A stretch of 64,000 bases of DNA from Homalodisca vitripennis. Its lineage: Eukaryota; Arthropoda; Insecta; Hemiptera; Cicadellidae. Below are positions 34,474 to 48,600 of this stretch, piece after piece (positions within the stretch are counted from its first letter, which is position 1; every line of letters begins with the position of its first letter). The stretch spans positions 62,094,001-62,158,000 of the forward strand of contig NC_060213.1 of NCBI RefSeq assembly GCF_021130785.1. Direction: 5' to 3'. Under the pieces are notes generated by a model. It saw only the letters and a list, made by a program, of their open reading frames with translations. It had not been told where the DNA came from and ran no database searches. Position numbers and translations under genes: made by a program.

Positions 34474-36340
34474 CCGGATGTTTAAAATATTGTACTATTA
34501 TTCATTTATGTTGAATATAGTCCGAAATAATGAATCAGACACTAAAAAGACTGTTGTTTTTGTCCCAAATTTTAGCAATTTTGATCCTAACAAAGAATGA
34601 TTTTCAAACTACAAACAACGTTTTAAAAACTACACCCAGATGATAAATGTAAGTTCAAATAAAGAATACTGTGCTAAGCTACTACTACATTCAATTGAAC
34701 CTAGTAATTTCAACATCTTGAGCCTGAGAAACATATTTATAGAGAAACAAACTTTTTCTAAATCAATAGAAACATAGCAAACTTTGACTTCACATCTGAC
34801 TGCGATTGCAAAACATCAATAGCAGACATTTTCCTCCGGACTCAGTTCATACGTGGAATCACAGACAATTCTGTCCGTAAGCAACTCTTACAATCTGAAA
34901 TTTTTTAACTAAAAGATATTGTATCGAAATCTATAATCTTAGAAGCATCTAAATATCTTCCAGCCTCATCAATACCAGATATCAACAATGTTTCTCACTC
35001 ATCTTGTCCCAACCAAAGACAACCGTTTCCCAACAAAATATCGTACGTCCATCAGGTCTGGAGTCATGTTCGTCTGAAGGAATCCAAAAATATTCGAATG
35101 AACGAAAACGTTCCAAATGAACCCCCCGCATTTTTTCGACATCAGAGACACCCTGACATTCACATTCAACATTCACATCGAATCAGCCCTTCCCGTCATA
35201 ACTGCTTTATGTGTAGAAGACTAGGTAGCTCTACCGTGCTTTGGGATCCTGTCAGTCAAAATCATAGGTATTTTCCAAATTGATCCATTACAATACACCA
35301 AGCGTTTCAATGTCTTTGTAAATTTTGAAGACACACCAGTAACATTTGAAGTAGATTCAAGGTCAGGATACGCCTTTCTACCACGAAACATGTTCAACCA
35401 AATAAATCTAAAATTATCACTTCGGCGTACAAACATAGCATTTATATCATATACCAAAAATGTTTTTACTTCTTATGGGAAGGTAGAAGCTTTATGAGTT
35501 ACAAATCTAATACTTTCAAGGATGAAATTATAACGTACCAGACAAATACCCGCTTATATTAGGGTGAGTATTGACCCGCAATCTCAAAATCGACTTATTT
35601 AATGTCGATAGCCAAAAAGTAATTCTTGCCCCATCAACTCTATCAATAACGATGACGTTTCATCAGCATTCCTTGTAACTTTTGAACAGATAAAGGTTGA
35701 GTACCTGAGTTCAAAGTGTCACTCAAGTTACGAGAAGGCACCAAGCCCGTATTTCACAGAGAGCATGATATACGAATTTCGTATCACAAAGAAAAGTACA
35801 TCTTGAGCTAGATTCTCCCGAGGCGGAAGAAATAATCGAAAAGATAGACACCAGCGACGGGGCACTTCCCTTACAGTCATTCATAAAACAGACGGTGGAG
35901 TACGCCTCTGTGTCGACTATAAAGTAGGAATTAACGAAAGATTGACAAACTCCCACTATCCAATCAAGAAAACTGAACTTGAACTAAACAATCTACGAAA
36001 CTCTAAATATTGCTGCCGATTGGACCTATCTACACATCCAGGTCGACGCCCCATCCAGTGAGACACAGACAATAACAACTCACTGAGGAACATTCAGAAT
36101 GAACAGGCTATCCTTCGGTATCAAAACAGCACCAGCAGAGTTCAACCAAAGTCTCAGAGACGTACCCAAGACCGAATACGGCTCAACAACGGAAGAATGC
36201 AGATCCAACTTCTACGCTTGCCTCAAGCAACTGCAGAAATTTGACCTACACCTCAATCAAGAAAAGTGTTCTTTCTTTCAAGAACGCATAGAGTTCCTGA
36301 CCAGATGTTTAAAATATTGTACTGTTATTCATTTATGTTG
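34474..36340 (+). mobile_element. Decayed Gypsy-type LTR retrotransposon remnant
   Basis: Plus-strand fragments run in the order gag, protease, reverse transcriptase. A gag-like part (RTQFIRGITDNSVRKQLLQ) is near 34850-34900. A protease-like part (VDSRSGYAFLPRNMF) is near 35345-35400. The RT entry block around 35720-35990 carries FHREHDI and RLCVDYKVGIN-like pieces in shifting frames, and 36099-36300 encodes RLSFGIKTAPAEFN and KCSFFQERIEFL. The RT stops abruptly at 36301. A MITE is inserted at about 34980-35215. A 40-bp direct repeat (38 of 40 identical) brackets the remnant at 34474-34513 and 36301-36340. It is non-functional. Confidence 0.75.
34980..35215 (-). repeat. Family A MITE inserted in the Gypsy remnant
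   Basis: It contains GGTCTGGAGTCATGTTCGTC, TTCGACATCAGAGACACC and a right edge ATTCACATCGAATCAGCCCT. It separates the gag-like and protease-like parts of the LTR element, so it inserted later. Confidence 0.6.
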
Positions 36341-36344
36341 GCTC

Positions 36345-38400
36345 AATGTAAACAAACAAACACATGTTTCTAAAAATATAAAAAACTATTATTATTACCT
36401 TCTTCCGTGATTATCTCCAAGCCATCCGCTGTTTCCTAATAATGTTAAATAAACCAGATATATAAAATGAAATTGTATTTCTGTCTCCTCAAATCCAATC
36501 CTTAAAACAAGTGCATTACACAAGGCTACGACAAGTTAGTTATCCTATCATTTCGATTTTACCTTGTCTCAAAAATACCAAAAAGAACTATTTCAGGAAC
36601 ATTATAAGAATAATCATTGACATGATAAGGAAATATACATTTTTTAATTGGATAGTGAAAGAACTGATATAGCTTTCAATATAAATTGTTTTTCTTTTTT
36701 TACTGACTTATAAGTCTTTAATTTGAATGTATGAAATAAAATCGAAGCAATTATCAAATGATGCAAGTAATACGAGTCGGTTCATAAAGTTTTTATCTAT
36801 AATACATTATTCTACGGTTATTTGGAAAGCACATTAAATGGCAACAATAGTTGTCGTTGTAGCCAGAAATGCGATTAACGTTCCCTTCTATTTCGAAGAT
36901 CTTTTTGATGATTTTTAACACGGGCATGTTGGACTTCGTAAAAAAAATTACGATATGAGTTTCTACATCTCACATTCGAATAAAAATATCGCGAATTGGT
37001 TCTGATGTTACTCTCAAATAAAATTTGGTAGAGTTTTAGTTTTTTCAAATACTTCATTGTTGTGGTAATAATTTTTACTTACCTGACTATAACTCAATTT
37101 TAATCCAGAAATTTGAAGTTTTATTTTTATTACTGAACGTGAGAAACTTGCCTGTAATTCTTGCTGTCTTACCACACATGTTTGGCGGAATACGAGTGGT
37201 GTATGAGAACGTACTGTGGTGAAGCACATTTCACCGATAAGATAAGAATTGAATCAACAGTATTTGAGATAACCTGCTTGATCAGCAGTCACGTATTGAC
37301 AGACTAATCACTGCGTTGGATTGTACTGATGTGACTGTACTCGCCATCTCTCTGGATTATAACCTGTACAGTTTTACGTAAGTAAACACAACAACTAACC
37401 TAACAATACTATGTTTTTGTTTTAAGTTTAGATATTTCATTATTTCCCGTAGTTGTGTTGTAACAAAAGCTTATGTACAACAATACGAACACACATAAAA
37501 ACAATTTTAATCTGATTTTTGAAAAAGCTGTATGTTTTATATATACATTGGCAGGACTTCAAAGTGTCTAATTTGTTGGTTTTGTAAGTGTTTTAATAAT
37601 TCCGATTTTACTATATGCATGACAAAGAAAATAAGAAGAAATAAGAAGTTTATAAATGTAACAATCTTCATTATTGTTCCATACATTATGTTGTTGTGCA
37701 TACAGTATTATAACAAGAGTTTATTAAACTTACCGTAAAAGCCTGGTATCTTTTGTTTTTCATTATAATTGCTGCTAATTTATACACAACATTTATATCA
37801 GAAATTTTGTTTGTCATCCTAACTTATCTATGCTTGTTTTTATCTAAACTCCTAAATTTATTCATGGTTTTTTTTTTAAATAGTCATAACAAATTAAAAA
37901 TGCCTTAATATTTAATCTTAACGTACCCTTAGATATGTAAAATTACAAAGTTTGTAGTTACTAAAATACATCAGTAGGTTATAATAAATTCTTTTAAATA
38001 CTTGTTTCTACATGCCCTAAGGAGATTTAAATTTATGGAGGTCTTAGGAAATTAAAATATCCCTAGTTTTGATATAAAATTTGCGTTTGACAAATCTCCA
38101 AAATTCATAATTACATATTTGGAAATTTAAAATGTTGTAAAAAATAATTTTAATTAAAATTTTAAAGTGGTACACGTTTGAGTTTTTCCTCTACTGTCTA
38201 TGTGATTTTTAAACTTTTACCTTCCATTGAAGTAGGAACACTTTTTATTGGAAAATAAATTATTACTGTGAAGGAAATACACAATTGTTCAATTATTTTA
38301 AATTTATTTCACGAGCCCTTTCAACATCAAAGATGCCATTGTCAGTTGTGAATTCAAACAATTTGAAACAGTATAAAGATTTTTACAGTCTAAAAAACAT
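36345..38400. other. Intergenic, AT-rich, no gene seen
   Basis: There are about 2 kb of AT-rich sequence. The short ORFs lack recognisable domains, codon structure or splice context. No RNA gene is visible. Confidence 0.45.
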
Positions 38401-38404
38401 GTAT

Positions 38405-38960
38405 CATCTGAATAGCCCAGTTCTTCGGGAAGTCCTGACTATCCAGGGTGACAGACTCCGATGGACTACGTCGACAAGGTACCTCGGGATGGTGCTGACC
38501 AGGCTGCTCTCGACAAAGGTTGCTGCAACCCTCAGGATCCAAACTGGCCAGGTGGTTTTCATGTCTCTTACTCCACTTCTTCGCCGCTCTTCACCGCTTA
38601 CCATCTCCACCAAGCTGCTCCATTACACCTCGATCATGCGGGCATCCATCACATTCGCCGGCCCTGTGTGGTACCACCACAATCCAACATAGGGATGTTC
38701 ATTTCCTATCTGGAACCCCTTGATTTGTTCGGAACACTGTCATGATGCGATCCCTTGGCATCCCGACGCTGAACAGCTACATCAAGGCGCAAGCTCGACA
38801 CCTCTTTGATTTGGCTGATTCCTGGAAGTGTGGCCACATCAGGGCCTAGTCTTCCTATTAGGGTCCTGCTTCGCTGCACAACCTTAGACACCCTGGGGCA
38901 TTACTGGACTCATCTAGGCGCTTCACTCATCTAGGCGCTTCACTCATCTAGACCGCCCAT
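38405..38960 (+). pseudogene. Jockey-type LINE fragment (RT thumb and C-terminus)
   Basis: The frame around 38430-38690 reads RLRWTTSTRYLGMVLTRLL, then TPLLRRSSPLTISTKLLHY, IMRASITFAGPVWY. This is the order of the thumb region of Jockey-clade reverse transcriptases. A shifted frame at 38740-38830 continues with MRSLGIPTLNSYIKAQARHL. The 5' parts are absent and frames change, so it is dead. At 38912-38955 a 17-bp unit (CATCTAGGCGCTTCACT) repeats nearly three times. Confidence 0.75.
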
Positions 38961-39677
38961 CCTCAAACTCCGGTGACGACTCTTTATCATTGTTCATCTA
39001 CTTGTTATCGACTTGACTCCATTTCTACTACAATTCAGCACTGTACCATTCTCCCCCAGCACTAAAGTGTATGCCGTAATATACAGATGCTTCTGCTCTC
39101 CAGCAGTCATTGGGACACTCGTTTCAGAAGCAGCTCTGAGGGGAACAATCATGTCTTACAAGGTTCAGTTCATCTGAATAAAACTTGACAAAATATTTGT
39201 ATCAATAACTGGTAAATTGGTTTAAAATTATTGGATAGTCGCGTATTTACCTTAGAGTAATAACTGTATCCTGCAGTTGCATTTCGGTTGGTATGTGATC
39301 AGGGAAATACTTATTGACTTAAAAGTACTATAATCTCTTGTCTGAATGTTTAAAACTCTAAATCAGAATCGTATTTGATAAAATTGACCTGTGTTGGCAA
39401 TGAATGGAAGGCAATTTACGTCTAACAGTTATAATGATATGAAACCAAAATGTCTACCCATTAAACAAGTTATTTGTCAACGTGTACTCATTGCCTGCAA
39501 AAAGATATTCGATATGTTTTTCTCAGAACACATTCATTTTACCTTTTACATTATATTTTAGTTAGGCCTGTTTAAAAAAAACATTTAAGATGATTGTGCT
39601 TGAACATGGTGTCTTTTAGTTATGATAATGATTGGTTCTGATTTTTTTTATTAATAAACTTCTAATCTTTGCTTTTA
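38961..39677. other. Upstream flank of the MPPE1-like gene
   Basis: The sequence immediately before the start codon ends in TTGCTTTTAG (acceptor-like, ending near 39678). The ATG at 39683 may therefore be preceded by a non-coding exon further upstream. I could not place that exon or a promoter. No coding sequence is seen. Confidence 0.35.
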
Positions 39678-39682
39678 GAATT

Positions 39683-42600
39683 ATGGAGAGATTTCATACC
39701 TTCTCAGCAAAATTGACTTCTTGGCACACAAGCCTCAGACGGAAAATAAAATTCACCAATCGCAACTGGAACCTTCCTCTACTGATTCCGCTGGGAGTTT
39801 GTGGATTTATACTGTTCAGAGAGTTCTTGGTGTACTTTGTATGGTCTTTGCTTTGGCCATCAATGACTTGTGGAATCATCCGGGAGTTACAATCGGTCCT
39901 GTTAGTAGCAAGTCCACGGATACTGGGGGAGAGCACAGAGACATGGTTTTCCCGCTGGAACGATGACAGGTTGGTATTTTCTGTCTTTATTCCTTTCTCT
40001 ATTTTATTTTATTTCCATTTAATAATAGTTCAATATCCAATATTGAACAATGATGGCACTGTTGAAACTGTAAACTTTAGAGCTTAATCGAATAATTCCA
40101 GGATGCGTAATAGGCTCAAGCACATGGTAGCAATAGAAGAATTAGAATTCTGTTGGATAAATAACCGCTGAGAAACTTGAAACCACAAGAGTAGGGAACA
40201 TACTATTAACAATGTTCTCCTAAACAAAAAAATCAGAAAGCTCAACGCCTCTTAAAAAGTCATCCACTTCATTTCCATGTCGGGGATACCAATTTAGTGA
40301 GTCTTTTCCTTTTCTACAGCAGCAGAAATGATTAGTTGTATGTTCGTTGAAAGGGTGCTAAAATAATAACCACCTTTTTCAATCGACAGGGGGTAATTTG
40401 TATTATTTATTTTATATTGTTGTTATATATTATTTATTTTTAATACGTTGTTGATATGTTACTATCATTACGTCGTCTGCATTTAAATTATTATTACTAT
40501 GCTATTAATTCAAATTATTCTTGTACTATAATCTTAATCTTTTGAACTTCTTTACTATTTATTATTCTATTCAGCTTTTTCTACCAATTTGTGCAACTTT
40601 TTATGTAATGGGTTTACCGTGAATAAATAAATAAATAGACAGTATTCACTATTTACTTGGCAGTGTAGAATGAGTTTTTCATACTACTGTAAGTATCAAC
40701 GGTCATGATGGTGTACCTAATGGATACGTAGTATGAAAAGGGTTAAATTAATTGTTATATAATCTTGCATGCAAAATAATAGCACCAATTTTAACGAAGT
40801 TTTGGTGTATAACGATAAATTCACAGTGCCTTGACTTGACCATGCCTTTGCATGTGGGCTTAAATATGTAGATTTCCTTTTTTTTTTAAGAAACCAGGAA
40901 CAAAATTTATTCTAAAAATAATACTTATGCAGCTTCAGTTTTGTAATTAAATTAACGAACTTACCTAGAATAATTCAGAAATGAGTGTTGGGTTTTTTTC
41001 TTGAAGAGAATCTGTTTTATGATGTTGCGGAAAATAATAACTCACCATATTTATTTAAGGTCAATAAAAGTAGAAACAAGATTATCCTTTGTATTAAACC
41101 TTTATAAGAGTTCCTGTCTAAAACCTATAAATTGTCTTCAGATTATTGTAACATACTAAGGTCAAGAACTCTTGGAATTCAGTAATTGAGTTGAGTGTTG
41201 AGAATTATTCGTGATGATACCGTGCCAACTCAACTATTAGTACACTTTTACCACTTATGTGACCGGTAGATCCTTTTTTCTATCAACCCTGAGAATCTGA
41301 CTTTTCCATGACATAATTATGTCAGGGTCAACTCTTTTTGAAAAGAAAAGATCAAGACGAGAGTGACCGGTTGTGAGCTCAGTGCGCCGTAATTCTGGGA
41401 ATTAGTACAGCCCAATTGGGCTTCTCCGGTTACTCACCCCAATTGATCACACCCTTGCTCACAATTGGCTTGCCTCGCTGTGGGCGGCACATCATTCTCA
41501 ACACTTGCTCAATTCACAAGAGGTATCTCACTCACTCATAATGAGAAAGAACATGTGAAATTGCTAACATACCTTACCCAGGTACCTGAGGCGGTCGTTT
41601 GCCGCCGCTGTCCGCCACGTGAAGCCCGACCTCATCATTTTCCTGGGCGATTTGATGGACGAAGGCAGCTTAGCCAATGACGAGGAATATCAGAGATATT
41701 TCGAGAGGTTCAAGGAGATATTTCAACTTGACTATATTCCAGCTAGTAAGGTATGGTACGTACTATTTTTGAATACGGTTAAAAATAAAACACTTTTTCA
41801 AGTACTCATTCATAAAGAAATAATAAATAAAAACAGTAAAATTTTTGTTCTATTTCAATTCTTAAAGAGACAAGGTTCAATTTTCCCTAGGAATAAAACT
41901 AATATATGCTGTTTTTTATGCGTTTAGGTCCTCTGTGTAAAAGGTACAGACAAACAAATTTATTTCAGCGCACTTTAAATATTTGACCATAAACGTCATC
42001 TACATAATAATAATCTGTTTCTGTATTCCCAAAATTATTATTATTCACAATGTATGGCAACCATTTACAGTTCCACTAAATTAAATAGGTAAATTCCTTA
42101 TCTAGGCACTCACGCACATTCAGATGTAGGTTTTATACACTCTTTCAAAAACTAACGCATTTAAACTAAACACATAATCCCCCCACTTCCACATGAAAAA
42201 ATCCAACAGTACTAATAATTTAATATTTAGGAAGTATTTCTGTTTTATTTCTTTTTGTTTTTTGCCTAGACTGTGTTCCTTCCTGGAGATAGTGACATCG
42301 GAAGGGATCTAATAATTACAGATCAGAGGAAGAAGCGCTTCAAACATCATTTCAGGTCTCCAACAGTACAGAGTCTAGCAAACATTCAAATAATACAGGT
42401 AATTCCGAAATGATAATAACTTCTTTATTTAACGTGCGTTATTGACGATAGAAGGACTTTGAAGGTAACGGGATTTTCCGAACATTTTCCATTGTGCAGT
42501 GATGTAAGAAATAAGTACTACCACGTTTCGAGATCGGCAATTTAATCTCTAATCTAATCTGCGCACATGGATGAGGAATTACAACTAACAAGTTGTGGGT

Positions 42601-45600
42601 AAGCTCCATACACACTATCTCTAAACATGCACTTAATAAAACCAAAACATTTATTATTGAAACCGAACTTAAGATTACAGGTCAAAATAGATCTGCATTG
42701 AATTTCCAATCACTGAGAACTGACCAGAGGCCAAATAGTAAATGGCGATCCTCACGACAGAAACAAGATGGTGGAAATTCAGGAAACTGTATAGATCTTT
42801 CCATAACAACATATCAAGTTGAACTAGCAATTACACATTCAGCTAACTGTAAAGTTCAAAAGTTGGTATTCATTAGTTAATACCAACTAACTTTTATTTC
42901 TAATAGGTTATAATCCTAAAATATTTCTGATAATTGGTGCAGATTAAGTAATAATTTAATTACATGTGGCCGTTATAATGGACTGTAAACAAATGTGGCA
43001 AGATAAACATGTTATTAATATGGTTAAAGAAATTTAAGATCCTATAATTTCAAATCGGGTTTCGAGTTGCTTACAGGTAGTTCTCTCTGCCTGCAGCTCT
43101 TACTACACAAGAACCAACTAGGTCGACACATTTTCCATCAATGTGTCACTGATAACCTAATCTCTTCGGTTAACCAACACTTCATCGATAAGTGATAACA
43201 GATTATCAGCTTCCTCTGTATCATGAATCATAAATACGTGAGGTTCGACGTTACTATATATAGCACATTCATTCTTATACGTACATGGCTTTACCTTGTT
43301 TACTTAGTCGACGTTACTATAGCACATTCATTCTTATACATGGCTTTACCTTGTTTATTTAGTCGACGTTACTATATATAGCACATTCATTCTTATACGT
43401 ACGTGGCTTTACCTTGTTTACTTAGTCGACGTTACTATATATAGCACATTCATTCTTATACGTACGTGGCTTTACCTTGTTTACTTAGTCGACGTTACTA
43501 TATATAGCACATTCATTCTTATACGTACGTGGCTTTACCTTGTTTACTTAGTCGACGTTACTATATATAGCACATTCATTCTTATACATGGCTTTACCTT
43601 GTTTACTTAGTCGACGTTACTATAGCACATTCATTCTTATACATGGCTTTACCTTGTTTACTTAGTCGACGTTACTATATATAGCACATTCATTCTTATA
43701 CAACATGGCTTTACCTTGTTTACTTAGTCGACGTTACTATATATAGCACATTCATTCTTATACGTACGTGGCTTTACCTTGTTTACTTAGTCGACGTTAC
43801 TATATATAGCACATTCATTCTTATACGTACATGGCTTTACCTTGTTTACTTAGTCGACGTTACTATAGCACATTCATTCTTATACATGGCTTTACCTTGT
43901 TTATTTAGTCGACGTTACTATATATAGCACATTCATTCTTATACGTACGTGGCTTTACCTTGTTTACTTAGTCGACGTTACTATATATAGCACATTCATT
44001 CTTATACGTACGTGGCTTTACCTTGTTTACTTAGTCGACGTTACTATATATAGCACATTCATTCTTATACGTACGTGGCTTTACCTTGTTTACTTAGTCG
44101 ACGTTACTATATATAGCACATTCATTCTTATACGTACGTGGCTTTACCTTGTTTACTTAGAATTAGGGTTAAAAAAAGCGGCGCCTATTACTTTAAAGAT
44201 ATTCAGTAATTAATTCTATTATTTTCCTCTAGTTCACAAACGAAAATCAAACTACGAATGTTTACACGTTACACTAATAATTGTGTAATCGAAAATAGAT
44301 GTTCTAAATAATTAACTGGAGATCTAGGAATAGTAACCGTATAGTTATAATTTTCAGATGGAAATAAAAATACTTTTGGATTATACTGCTTAAATAACAC
44401 TGTTTTTGAAATTGATACTTAAATTGGTCCATAAAGCAACTAATTGTTTTACATTATTTTATAACAGGGATCTGAAAAATCAGCTGACGCACAATTCAAG
44501 TTTTTCAATTGCAATAACCATAAACTTTTCTATTCTCTAATTTTTAGCTCTAGGCTAATAGGCTTCGGGAACTCCCATGCCGCCTCAAAGTACTATTTCA
44601 TTTTTGACGTAGTTTGGTAAGGATCTAGGATAACTTCTCGCCAAGGCTCCATCAGGCATTCCTAATCCAAAAAGGAGAGCCTCGGAAGAAACACCTTATC
44701 CAGGTTAAGTTTATGTTTTCTTCAGAATGTTTTGTTTTAAATATTTCTTAATTGAACTCAAAAATTCATGTAATTCTTTAAAAATCTCTAAATAATTTGA
44801 CTGAAGAATTTGATATATGTTTTGAAAATTCATCCCATACTTATTCTTAATTCATTTAAAACCTTGGTTTCCAGCATGGTCATAATGCATGGTATATATG
44901 CAAGGCACGTAAAAATATATACAAAGTCTTACTATAACCTAAAGTACATCTCAGACATAATAGAGTGAAGTACTGACAAATATTAAATCGTTTTTTATTC
45001 ATATTGGCGTGACCAAATGTTGATTTTAGAATTTTTATTATTTCCCATCTTTTCATCTCAACATTTTTGATACACACAAACAGCTGTTTTGATACATAAA
45101 CCTGACAGTATGAGTATGTTGAGTTACTATGTAATAACATAAAAGGTATATGTTTTAATTGTATTTCCTTTGTGATAAAAACTATTGGGTCACCACGTGG
45201 AGATAATGCCTTCAGACGTTTGATCGCATTTCCGACCTCAGCTTTTTTTTATAGTTACGATTATAATTTGTATGTTGAAACTATTTATTCCGATGAACTG
45301 GATGACTCTGAATTGTACCTCGTCTTCACTACATATTATCAGAGCAGTAAACATTTATTCGGCTGAACAATGAAAGAATATTACCCTCGTTAAAAATTGA
45401 AACAAGATTAAGGATTAATATCAGTTGAATTCGTTATCAGTTCAATTTTAGAAGACTTGATGGTTTTAATAGTCATAAAACTATATTGTTAAATGATTCA
45501 GTACCAGTTAGAGTTGAGGTGTTACAACAGGAACTGCCTTGTCGCGACGGACGCATGCAACTGGAAAGGTTACGGAACTGCGACAACGAAGGTTCCACTG

Positions 45601-48600
45601 CAGCAGTCGCGAACGTTGCAACAAATGCCTGCCTGTTGCGACATCATGCCCGTGTGAAACGAGAAAATATAAAAGATTCTAATCCAGCATGAATTAATTA
45701 TATCAACACCTAACGAAGAGAATAGGTTTCAATCCTCGAAACGTTGTGTCGTACATTTTGTAACATAAGGCGATGTCAAATGCCACAAACTCTATTAAAT
45801 CAATGTTTTTATAAAAATACTGAATTTCACGTGATAGTAACATTTGCTAGATTTTCTACTACTAAATTATGCGTCGTTTAACAAATCCTATTCGTGACGA
45901 GACATATAACTGTGCGTTTTGTTTTGTGTTGATATTCAAGTATATGTTGCAGTTTCAGGAGAGACAGTTGTTAGAAATAAGGAGAAACACGTTCGTCACG
46001 TTCAAAATTGAACATAAATCTAATAAAATAGTCTTGGGCTCTCTGAAGTTTGTCCGATAGCTCAACAGTCATGCATTTATTACTATATCACATTAGTTGG
46101 AAGTATAGAAACACAAGAGTCTTAACCAGCTTTTTACTTTGAGTGGTAGGTATGCAGCAAAACGTTTTACACTGTGAATGCTGACAAACAGTCTGTTACA
46201 AGATGCAGTTACTTGATCAGTCCATTTCAAATGTGTGTTCTTAATTAATCGGAGATATTTAATTTTGTCTTGGTATCAAAATATTAATTTTTTAGTTTTG
46301 AATTTTTTAGAGTTTTAATAGTTTTTTTATTATAAAACTTGAACCCGGAACTGCTAATATTATTTGTTAGCGTGTAAACATTTCCTGTCCAAGTCGGGAT
46401 TTGAACCCGGGTCCCTGTTATGACAAACTGAGACGCTCGACTACCAAAGACGGCATAGTTTGGAGTTTGGACACTTTCTAACTGGGACAAATCAAAACTA
46501 TATACAAAATTCTGATCTTTTCATGTGCAAGACATCCGCACTGTAAGTTTATTTAAACTTTAACACCAATAACATAATTACAAATACTTGGCACAAAACT
46601 TCATCCGTACTCGTATAGTGGTACAAATACATCTATACATACTGTAGTTCTCAATCGCCCAACATAATTTAGCAACGAGTCGAACATCTGACTTCCAATC
46701 AGAGCTATGCTTCTGTCTCGGCCACCTTCTATGTTACTTACAGTAGAGATAAAAAGTGGAGTTGCGCATTGGATTTCTGCGCAGGTTCATTTGTTTATTG
46801 CCAGAATATAACGGGACTTCCGTGTTGCCAGGTAGACAGGCTACAGCAGTCACTGCCACCGTCATCATTGGATAGCAACTGGACCAGGATTGTAGTCTCA
46901 CAATCGCCTCTTCTGGCTGCACCGGATACTTTTACAGCAAAGGTAATTTTAAACTGTTCAAAACCCAAAATTGCTACCAAAATATGTCAGTATTTATCAT
47001 AAGTACTTGTCTCTTCGAATACGAAGCCATAAAAATTAAATGTGTGTCTGGCACATTGTTACAATACTGCCCATTCTCTTGCAAGAACTTAAACAAATAT
47101 CCGCACTAATTTTATGGAGTATAGCATTATGTTCTGTATGCATAACTTGTTTTCAAGAATAATTCATTGTAACTAAAAGAAATTTGTATGACAACGCTTG
47201 CAAATTTCGGGATAGGTGCTTCAAGGGTTACGTCCCCACGCAATAGTATCTGCTCAAGATTATACGGACATGTCACCCGAGGACGAGGCTCTGGTTCAGT
47301 TCAGCGGAGATGTCAACACGGGGAAGCGGCTGACTGTGGAGACCATGACCGCCAACTGGTGCATCTGGGGATCACCACCACACGGGGTAAGTGTTTAAAT
47401 GGAACTTATACAAGTCACGATGTATTTATAAGTAAGTAGAAGATGTTAGGTGTTCGAGAGGTTGCCTGTATACGGGTTGCCTCTTATTTGATATTACGCT
47501 AGTCAAAATCGCCTCTACATTTGAAAATTTGTTAATTCTGATGAAAGTTTAGTTACGGCCGGTGTGCTACAAGGCTTCACACTCGGACCCTTTCTTTTCA
47601 TCACTTATTTAAACGATTACCCTTCTTATATCTGAAGAGTGAAACGCTTTGTAAATCTGTTCATACGTTGAAGCAAATAATGTGAAATACACATTGTCTT
47701 TGGATTAATTATGTTATAAGTAACATAATCAAGTTCTCCATTTTCCGTAGACAAAATAATAGTATAACAGTTTTTCTGAACGAAGCTGTTGTTGAATATG
47801 GTAACAAGTTAATGTTTCTAGGGCTAAATCTTGAGGAGAATTTGAAAGTTTAGAAAAGTTTCACATCATTTTTAATCTGGGGTTTAGTGTAAATAACATA
47901 TCGTCGTTTACAAGTCCAAACATGCTTCTTTCTGCACACAATGCGTTTATATACTTACTAACATTGATTTTCTGACATGTGATTGTAATTTGGGGGGCTA
48001 AAATCAAACAGACAAAAGCACTCTTTGTTTTTCAAAAAAGGGGGCAGTGAGAGTTAAAGCAAGAATAAATAAAAACGAACCTTGCTACCCTTAAAACTCT
48101 TAGGCTTGTGGCGATTTCTTCTATTGATTTAATAAATTCTTAAGTTCTTAAAGAAGAGCAATCAACTTCTTCAAGTGTACCTACCTAATCACAGTAAGAC
48201 TCCCAATACTCTCAACTACGTCATTCCTCCTTACAGAACATCATCAAGAAAACACACTCTTCCTATAATGCAACTAAATATTTCAAAGTTATCCTTTTGG
48301 GCCTTAAAAAATAAAACAGTATTACTGAAATTAAAACTTAAATATTATGTTTTCTAATTAATAAATACATTTATAATTTACAATAATTTTAAATAAGAAA
48401 AATATTAAGAAGTTACTTTAAAATTAATTCGTTTTGACATGTATCTGTGTTTGATAATTACTGTCAATGAGCACTGTCTATTTGTGGCAAACAAAATGCG
48501 GATTTGGTCATCTTTATTCCTAAATAAATTTTAATCGTTTTATAAATAATAATGACATGCTCTTGCTGACTAAGTTTTCAAGACTTTTCATTTAGCATTC

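Noticed and set aside
43246..44160. CRISPR-like array
   Set aside because: Units are contiguous with no unique spacers, and the genome is eukaryotic; it is a minisatellite.
44550..44700. Extra exon of the MPPE1-like gene
   Set aside because: Exons 3 and 4 join in phase 0 without it, and no frame here resembles the family.
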